In this document: positions 15,506 to 19,702 of the stretch, piece after piece
How positions within the stretch are numbered: the first letter of the stretch is position 1
Layout: the number at the start of each line of letters is the position of its first letter
Notes under the pieces: generated by a model
The model's input: the letters and a program-made list of their open reading frames with translations, nothing else
Database searches by the model: none
Told to the model about the DNA's origin: nothing
Program-made: the position numbers and the translations under genes
NCBI RefSeq assembly: GCF_905372115.1
Contig: NZ_CAJPNR010000040.1
Span: 1-19,702 of the forward strand
DNA from: an uncultured Streptococcus sp.
GTDB taxonomy: Bacteria; Bacillota; Bacilli; Lactobacillales; Streptococcaceae
Length of the DNA stretch: 19,702 bases
Direction of reading: 5' to 3'

Positions 15506-16267
15506 CTATAGTGCCAGAGCGATTTGAATCGCTAGATTGGCAATCTTATCTTTTTCGTCTAAGTCTGCATGATTGGCCAGGTTGCGCATATCCCAAGCTT
15601 CCTCAGACAAGTGGTCGGCTGCATAAAAGAACTGGCAGACGGATATCTCTCGAAAAGCTGCTAAAGCCGCTACTGCGGAACATTCCATGTCCACACAGAT
15701 AGCTCCCTCAGCCTTTCTCTGGCGGAGTTTAGCTGGTGTCTCACGGTAAATGCCGTCTGTCGTCCAGACCTTGCCCTTGCTATGGGAAATCCCGCGCTCA
15801 TCCAGAAAAGCCGTCAAAAAATCTTTCAAGCCAAGATTGACTTCCAGCTCACGGCTAGCCGGCTGGTAATGATAGCTAGTCCCTTCATCACGCAAGGCAG
15901 CTATCGGGATAATGACGGACGTTTCCTTAATCTCCTCATCCAAAATGCCGCAAGTCCCGAAAAGTACCAGTTTTTTCATACCAAAAGCAATCAAATCTTC
16001 CAGAATAGCCACACAGGCCGAAGCACCAACTGGTGCATTGAAGAGGGCCAGTTCCCGTCCATCCGCGAAAATACGATAGATAGGAATTTCAATATTTGCC
16101 ATGCTGGTCGTCGTAATCAGTTCATGATCAAAATACGCCAGCATCCGCGCGAAAGTCTCTCTGGCAAAGCAAGAAACAACCGTCTCCGGAAAACCCTCTA
16201 TGGATTCATTCAAGTCTTCTGGGTTGATGATGGCCTTGCGACTTTGGTCAAATTCTTCAAGTATCAT
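15506..16267 (-). CDS. Nucleoside phosphorylase (PNP/UDP family 1)
   Basis: The family splits nucleosides with phosphate into a base and (deoxy)ribose 1-phosphate. The 253-residue protein shows FGTCGIL (103-109, phosphate/nucleoside region), RDEGTSYHY (126-134), TTDGIYRE (169-176), VDMECSA (192-198, ribose-binding Met-Glu) and an Asp at about 218 (AADHL) where purine enzymes keep their catalytic acid. The pattern is closest to uridine phosphorylase-like members, but the base specificity cannot be read. It is the first gene of an operon with an ECF transporter module, so it may process a nucleoside-like compound taken up by that transporter. An extended -10 promoter and palindrome lie upstream. 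Confidence 0.93.
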   Translation of the reverse strand: MILEEFDQSRKAIINPEDLNESIEGFPETVVSCFARETFARMLAYFDHELITTTSMANIEIPIYRIFADGRELALFNAPVGASACVAILEDLIAFGMKKLVLFGTCGILDEEIKETSVIIPIAALRDEGTSYHYQPASRELEVNLGLKDFLTAFLDERGISHSKGKVWTTDGIYRETPAKLRQRKAEGAICVDMECSAVAALAAFREISVCQFFYAADHLSEEAWDMRNLANHADLDEKDKIANLAIQIALAL

Positions 16268-16306
16268 AGGCTTGCTCTCTTTTCCCTTTCTTCCTGATGA
16301 AACAAC

Positions 16307-16322
16307 CAGCAGAACTCTGCTG
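16307..16322. promoter_or_regulatory. Palindrome in the leader of the phosphorylase-ECF operon
   Basis: CAGCAGA and TCTGCTG are perfect 7-bp inverted arms around AC. The element lies just downstream of the predicted start site. A further copy of the TCTGCTG half-site occurs at 16356-16362, on the other side of the -10, with a 40-bp offset. This is a candidate operator for a regulator not encoded in the window. Confidence 0.5.
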
Positions 16323-16335
16323 ACTTCATCTTACC

Positions 16336-16344
16336 ATTGTATCA
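16336..16344 (-). promoter_or_regulatory. Promoter of the phosphorylase-ECF operon
   Basis: The minus strand reads TGATACAAT, a good extended -10, about 70 bp upstream of the phosphorylase start. The -35 position (TTCAGC at 17 bp) is weak. Confidence 0.55.
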
Positions 16345-16454
16345 TAAAAATGCGGTCTGCTGAACGCTGCCTGCATATTTTCTACATAGGAAAAGCCATA
16401 GGCAAGCTCTATAGCTACACGTGAAGTGAATGTTTTGTCCAATGATTTTCCAAC

Positions 16455-16481
16455 AAAAAAGACTGGGCAGAACTCCCAATC
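16455..16481 (-). terminator. Terminator of the SemiSWEET gene
   Basis: On the minus strand GATTGGG (16475-16481) pairs with CCCAGTC (16461-16467), with one G-U pair, and is followed by six Ts. It starts five bases past the stop codon. Confidence 0.8.
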
Positions 16482-16486
16482 TCATC

Positions 16487-16747
16487 TTACATAAGGGCCG
16501 TTGCAGCAGTAATCAAGCCAAATACAATGCCCGGCATATTAGCCGCTGCCAAAGGAATGTCCCGCTTCTCTTTAAATAGACCATAAATGACCCAGAGAGT
16601 ACAGTTTAGAGCAGCCACTGAAGGTTGGATAAAATCACCCTTGTTGCCAGCTAGATTATTCATAATCTGTGGGATGTAGGAAACATACATCATAACAGAC
16701 ATAAAAGTAGCCACCCATCCCAAGATTAGCATGTGTTTTTCTTTCAT
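16487..16747 (-). CDS. SemiSWEET (MtN3/PQ-loop) small sugar transporter
   Basis: The 86-residue protein is a single three-helix bundle, the normal length for bacterial SemiSWEETs, which act as homodimers that let sugars cross the membrane down their gradient. Helix 1 carries the PQ-loop motif YIPQI (24-28). Helix 2 has the substrate-pocket Asn and Trp (LNCTLW, about 47-52), and helix 3 has NMPGIVFG (70-77). AAGGAG precedes the ATG. The gene has its own promoter and terminator. The sugar transported cannot be read; its neighbours give no functional link. Confidence 0.93.
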   Translation of the reverse strand: MKEKHMLILGWVATFMSVMMYVSYIPQIMNNLAGNKGDFIQPSVAALNCTLWVIYGLFKEKRDIPLAAANMPGIVFGLITAATALM

Positions 16748-16777
16748 TTCGTTCTCCTTTTTATAAAACTGACCTCT

Positions 16778-16806
16778 ATTCTATAGTTTCTTTTTGAAAT
16801 TTTCAA
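16778..16806 (-). promoter_or_regulatory. SemiSWEET gene promoter
   Basis: The minus strand reads TTGAAA (16801-16806), a 17-bp spacer and TAGAAT (16778-16783), 31 bp upstream of the ATG. Confidence 0.7.
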
Positions 16807-16840
16807 GATATTTTCAATAATGTTATCAAATCGAAAAGAG

Positions 16841-16854
16841 TCACAAAATTGTGA
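16841..16854. promoter_or_regulatory. Dyad upstream of the SemiSWEET promoter
   Basis: TCACAA and TTGTGA are perfect 6-bp inverted arms around AA, 35 bp upstream of the -35. The position suits an activator or repressor site. No cognate regulator is nearby. Confidence 0.35.
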
Positions 16855-16871
16855 GAACTGCTGACAGACCT

Positions 16872-16894
16872 AAAAAAGCCGCCTTTTGGCAGCT
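16872..16894 (-). terminator. Terminator of the 305-residue protein gene
   Basis: The minus strand has stem AGCTGCC/GGCGGCT (16888-16894 with 16877-16883, one U-G pair) closed by AAAA and followed by TTTTTT. Confidence 0.85.
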
Positions 16895-16927
16895 CTGTTA
16901 AGATTCAAAAAGTAGATTTTCCTAGCG

Positions 16928-17845
16928 CTAAAACTTCGGTTCTCCGTCGGGAAGCTGATCCAAAATGGCTTCCAGTTCCAGTCGACTAAGTGGCTGAATC
17001 CGGATCTGGCTGGAATCCAGATAGCTACGGTGAGTCTCTGGAATCTTCTCCAAAAAAGCTTTTAAATCCTTTGTTGTCAGATATTTATAGCCCTGCGGAC
17101 TGCTGCCATCCTCTATCAGGATATGAAGATGCCATTCCATGTCTTGACTAGCACCGCTCTCAATCATCTCTTTAACCAAGTATCCCTTGGGCATGGGCTG
17201 AGTTGGAAGGACTGTGTCTACTCCTTCTGCCAGAACATAAGAACCCAGGTATTTCCCACCCTGATCCTTATAATACTTAGGAGTAGAAAATTGACTCTCA
17301 ACCTGCTGCATCTCAGCCATCTGCCTGCCAAACTCCTCCACAGGATCTTCAGCCTTGAATAGTTCCAGAAGTTTTTCCTGCGACATGTACAAATCATGAG
17401 CATAACCTTCGAAAACATGCATAGGCGCAGCTGCAACTCTGGCATCGTTCAGGCCGTAGAGAATATCCGCTTCAAAATCAATATTAAAAATCCCGTCAGC
17501 AGTGTAAGTGGTGCCGTATTCGTCAACAATATCCTGCTTCATCTTCTGAGCCAAACGACTCATAAAGAGAATAGCCCCTTTCCAGTCGCCTACCGTCGAT
17601 GGTGTCAAGACGCGGATCTGATAGGTTTCTCGGTCTGGCAGATAATAAACTTCAAACCCTCGGCCTGCCCCTTCCCAGTAGACAGCCAGAAAAGTTCCGA
17701 CCTGATCCAAGGATTGATAAGCCTTATCGCCCTCGAGTCCTACAACCTCAAGACCTTCTACTAAGGAAACTAGAGACAGGGGTGTCTCGACGGCCTTATA
17801 GCTAAACAAGCCCTTTCGGTTCTGAATGTAAAAAGAAATACTCAT
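16928..17845 (-). CDS. Conserved streptococcal protein of unknown function (possibly DUF4299)
   Basis: The 305-residue cytosolic-looking protein has no signal peptide, membrane segment or recognisable catalytic motif. Its start (MSISFYIQNRKGLFS) and overall length resemble the streptococcal DUF4299 group as I remember it; this was not tested. The composition is acidic and mixed alpha/beta. The middle (about 175-200) is helical and glutamate/glutamine-rich, and the C-terminus ends in a helical segment (SRLELEAILDQLPDGEPKF). GGAGC precedes the ATG. It is a single-gene unit with a leader of about 130 nt that can form two small hairpins and with its own terminator. Confidence 0.85.
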   Translation of the reverse strand: MSISFYIQNRKGLFSYKAVETPLSLVSLVEGLEVVGLEGDKAYQSLDQVGTFLAVYWEGAGRGFEVYYLPDRETYQIRVLTPSTVGDWKGAILFMSRLAQKMKQDIVDEYGTTYTADGIFNIDFEADILYGLNDARVAAAPMHVFEGYAHDLYMSQEKLLELFKAEDPVEEFGRQMAEMQQVESQFSTPKYYKDQGGKYLGSYVLAEGVDTVLPTQPMPKGYLVKEMIESGASQDMEWHLHILIEDGSSPQGYKYLTTKDLKAFLEKIPETHRSYLDSSQIRIQPLSRLELEAILDQLPDGEPKF

Positions 17846-17945
17846 ACCATGCTCCTTTCTAACTACAAAAAGCCTTTCTAAAAGCTAGAAAATGCAAAAT
17901 CAAAACTCAATACAAGTACAAACTAGATTTTCTCCAAGACTTTTA

Positions 17946-17972
17946 GGGATAAATCCCATCCGCAAAAACGGA
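17946..17972 (-). promoter_or_regulatory. Tandem hairpins in the leader of the 305-residue protein gene
   Basis: Two small stem-loops stand side by side: TCCG/CGGA (17959-17972) and GGGAT/ATCCC (17946-17957). They fall at the very 5' end of the predicted transcript, so they could stabilise the mRNA or be a binding site. Both stems are short. Confidence 0.3.
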
Positions 17973-17982
17973 CTCTGGTATT

Positions 17983-17991
17983 AGTATAACA
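17983..17991 (-). promoter_or_regulatory. Extended -10 promoter of the 305-residue protein gene
   Basis: The minus strand reads TGTTATACT, a -10-like element with TGn extension, about 138 bp upstream of the ATG. The -35 is poor. Confidence 0.4.
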
Positions 17992-18010
17992 TTTTTGGAA
18001 GAAAAAGACG

Positions 18011-18063
18011 AAAAAACCTGTATCCATGAAGATACTTTCCGATTGAAAGCTTCATCAATACAG
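18011..18063 (-). terminator. Long imperfect hairpin, terminator of the AraC-VOC-TfoX group
   Basis: CTGTAT..ATGAAG (18018-18031) pairs with CTTCAT..ATACAG (18050-18063), with a 2-bp mismatch. After a 3-nt bulge an inner stem CTTTC/GAAAG closes on a 5-nt loop. On the minus strand it is followed by GG and six Ts. It lies about 80 bp beyond the TfoX-domain gene stop. Confidence 0.65.
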
Positions 18064-18141
18064 ATTCTAAGAATATATTTGAATTTCGTAAAAAGGTAAT
18101 GAATAAATTTCTAAGAAAGCAAAACTCATTCTGAGTACTTC

Positions 18142-18504
18142 TTACTTTTTATCCTGCTGTGTCAGCTCCTGATTGTAGGACAAGGCTAGACCAATCCAGT
18201 AAAACAGTTCTTTTTGTCCTTCGCCATCTAAATCAATATAGCCATGATAAAGCCTGCCTTTCATCACTGTGACACTGGCACCATTTTTAGGCAGGACCTG
18301 CTTTTCCATTTCCTTACCGATGCGCACCATGACAAGCTCCTGACCTCTTTCTGAACTCACAGTAACGGTCATCTTACCTCGGACCATAAAAGCCAAACCA
18401 CCAAACATCTTCTTCTCTTCCACCTCTTCTTCAAAAACATGAGGGGGAAGAACAGTAGCTAAAATGGCACGGACTTGCTGGGCTAAGGATTCACTATAAG
18501 CCAT
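18142..18504 (-). CDS. TfoX N-terminal domain protein
   Basis: The 120-residue protein is essentially one TfoX/Sxy N-terminal domain, with the family hallmark KKMFGGLAFMVRGKM at residues 31-45 and a beta-rich segment after it. In gamma-proteobacteria TfoX controls competence, but stand-alone N-domain proteins in Firmicutes have no established role, and a competence function should not be assumed. It lies 9 bp after the VOC-protein gene and is surely co-transcribed with it. The small size and pairing with a VOC protein are common for this type. Confidence 0.88.
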   Translation of the reverse strand: MAYSESLAQQVRAILATVLPPHVFEEEVEEKKMFGGLAFMVRGKMTVTVSSERGQELVMVRIGKEMEKQVLPKNGASVTVMKGRLYHGYIDLDGEGQKELFYWIGLALSYNQELTQQDKK

Positions 18505-18513
18505 CCTTCTACC

Positions 18514-18927
18514 TCATTTCATCACATCCCAGCCGATACCAAAGCGGTCAATCAAGCGGCCATAAAACTCTGCGAAAGCTTGTTCCTCTAAAGGATAGAG
18601 AATTTGCCCACCTTCAGCAAGCTTGGCAAAGAGCTCATCGGCTTCTTCTCTACTGTCTGGGCTCAGAACTAACCATTGATTGGGCTGGTGATTGCTAGGA
18701 ATTGATAGGTCGTTAAAAATGCCTACATCCTCACCATTCAGGGTTAAGTTTTCCGTATCTAAGGCAATCCAGGCAATCTTATCTCGTTTTTCTGCAGGAA
18801 AGTTTGCTGGATCCATCATCTCACTGGCTCGGACAAGTCCCTTTATCTCAGTCTGAAAAAGGTCAGCATAAAAACGAAAAGCTTCTTCGGCCTGACCATT
18901 AAAACTTAAAAACACGTCTAATTTCAT
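18514..18927 (-). CDS. VOC-superfamily protein, PhnB / 3-demethylubiquinone methyltransferase-like
   Basis: The 137-residue protein has the VOC beta-alpha-beta fold signs: an opening strand and helix with FLSFNGQAEEAFRFYADLF (6-24) and a closing FYGRLIDRFGIGWDV (121-135), both characteristic of the PhnB-like subgroup. Family annotations such as 3-demethylubiquinone methyltransferase or glyoxalase are often wrong for this subgroup; the real substrate is unknown. TTGGAGG precedes the ATG. It has its own promoter, overlapping the end of the AraC-type gene, and is followed by the TfoX-domain gene. Confidence 0.9.
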   Translation of the reverse strand: MKLDVFLSFNGQAEEAFRFYADLFQTEIKGLVRASEMMDPANFPAEKRDKIAWIALDTENLTLNGEDVGIFNDLSIPSNHQPNQWLVLSPDSREEADELFAKLAEGGQILYPLEEQAFAEFYGRLIDRFGIGWDVMK

Positions 18928-18954
18928 TATTGTTCCTCCAATTTTTTATATCTG

Positions 18955-18983
18955 AGAATAGATCTCTAGTATCAGTTTATCAA
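18955..18983 (-). promoter_or_regulatory. Promoter of the VOC-TfoX pair
   Basis: The minus strand reads TTGATA (18978-18983), 17 bp, then TATTCT (18955-18960). The -35 abuts the stop codon of the AraC-type gene, so the pair can be transcribed alone as well as by read-through. Confidence 0.6.
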
Positions 18984-19702
18984 TTAAGATAAAAATTTTC
19001 TTATTCTCAATTGCGCTTGTTTGGCTAGGGAACGCATGATTAAAACTGGAAGATTAACTGTAATAGGTGGATCGCTGGGCAAGGGCCTGCGCATGCTGAT
19101 TTCCTCTTGATAGATGCTATCGCCTGAAAAAGTGAGAGGCTCATCGCTGCCCCATCGAAAGTTATGCTTCAAGACATAGTTTTTAGTTAGGCGTAAATCC
19201 TCCAGCAATTCACAGGCCAAAAGATAGTAGCGACCATCGGGTACATTTTCAAAAGTAAACCGGCCCTCCTGACTCAGTGCGACTCCGATAACCGGCTCTT
19301 CTTTGGGTATGCGGGTTTTAAAAAGCCCGACACAGCTAATGCGTGGTTCATACCCCTCAGGATAAGATAGCGCCACAGTCAGCCTATTGCCACTTTTACA
19401 GTCGGGATCCTGATGCAATAAAGCTCCCTTCTCATCCAGCTGTTTGACCATAAAATCATAAGCCTTGGTTGATTCCTGATAATATTTTTTAGGCGAAAGT
19501 CCAGTATGCCGCTTAAAAGTATTGGAAAAACTGCCTAGACTATCATAACCAGCTTCCATAGAAGTCTCGGTCACATTTTGCCGTCCTTCTACAATTTCCT
19601 GAATCCCTTTTTCCATCTTAAGAGCTTCCACATATTGCTTGATAGAAAAGCCCATCTTTTTCTTGAAAGTTCTGGATAGATGGGAAGGACTATAATGGAA
19701 AT
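18984..19702 (-). CDS. AraC-family regulator with N-terminal DNA-binding domain, 5' end missing
   Basis: The gene runs off the right edge; 239 codons are visible. The visible part starts inside the first helix-turn-helix (HYSPSHLSRTFKKKMGFS) and continues with the second (VTETSMEAGYDSLGSFSNTF and GLSPKKYYQE), a clear AraC/XylS DNA-binding domain. A 150-residue C-terminal domain follows, beta-rich, with FTFENVPDGRYYLLA resembling a strand-turn-strand of carboxypeptidase-regulatory or transthyretin-like folds. This is the reverse of classical AraC order and suggests a ligand-sensing C-terminus. It lies upstream of the VOC and TfoX genes, which it may control. An internal ATG at 19653 would remove part of the DNA-binding domain and is not the true start. 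Confidence 0.9.
   Translation of the reverse strand, partial: FHYSPSHLSRTFKKKMGFSIKQYVEALKMEKGIQEIVEGRQNVTETSMEAGYDSLGSFSNTFKRHTGLSPKKYYQESTKAYDFMVKQLDEKGALLHQDPDCKSGNRLTVALSYPEGYEPRISCVGLFKTRIPKEEPVIGVALSQEGRFTFENVPDGRYYLLACELLEDLRLTKNYVLKHNFRWGSDEPLTFSGDSIYQEEISMRRPLPSDPPITVNLPVLIMRSLAKQAQLRIRKFLS

Noticed and set aside
15782..16297. 171-codon plus-strand ORF opposite the nucleoside phosphorylase
   Set aside because: The minus-strand frame carries all phosphorylase motifs; the opposite ORF has no family features or ribosome binding site.
18142..18504. TfoX-domain protein as a competence regulator
   Set aside because: Only the N-domain is present, streptococcal competence uses other regulators, and the context is a VOC protein.

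Overview
The window looks like a piece of chromosome from an oral streptococcus of the sanguinis/gordonii group. The strongest evidence is at the left edge, where an Rgg-type regulator lies directly upstream of a secreted glucosyltransferase (GtfG/GtfP type). The low-GC Firmicute codon use, AAGGAG-type ribosome binding sites, the KxYKxGKxW-like signal peptide and streptococcal-type neighbours (lemA-htpX, rsmG, SemiSWEET, duplicated-domain ECF ATPase) agree with this. The species is an inference. No rRNA, tRNA, CRISPR array, insertion sequence or prophage gene was seen.

Layout. Positions 1-2624 (minus strand): the 5' part of the glucosyltransferase gene, cut by the left edge, and rgg upstream of it. 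Positions 2625-3081: an AT-rich 457-bp gap with a repeated TGACTTTTTCT element and a terminator. Positions 3082-6005 (minus): an unrecognised 459-residue membrane protein in its own transcription unit, then the lemA-htpX pair. Positions 6159-11230 (plus): a four-gene export operon, namely a TetR repressor behind a good promoter and palindromic operator, an MFS transporter, a two-module FtsX-type ABC permease and its ATPase, closed by a terminator. Positions 11312-12025 (plus): rsmG, ending in a terminator shared with the convergent operon. Positions 12111-16267 (minus): a compact operon of nucleoside phosphorylase, fused ECF ATPase, EcfT and a CPBP membrane protease. Positions 16487-16747: a SemiSWEET transporter. 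Positions 16928-17845: an unrecognised 305-residue protein. Positions 18142-19702 (minus): an AraC-type regulator cut by the right edge, followed by a VOC/PhnB-like protein and a TfoX N-domain protein.

How the parts work together. Rgg probably activates the adjacent glucosyltransferase gene, which makes extracellular glucan from sucrose for biofilm formation. LemA and HtpX are a membrane-protein maintenance pair. The TetR operon looks like a self-repressed efflux system in which two exporter classes share one sensor. The phosphorylase-ECF operon suggests uptake and cleavage of a nucleoside-like or base-like vitamin precursor, but no substrate-binding S component is encoded beside it. That gap, and the exporter pairing, are the most interesting functional questions here. 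Most of the rest is ordinary core streptococcal sequence.
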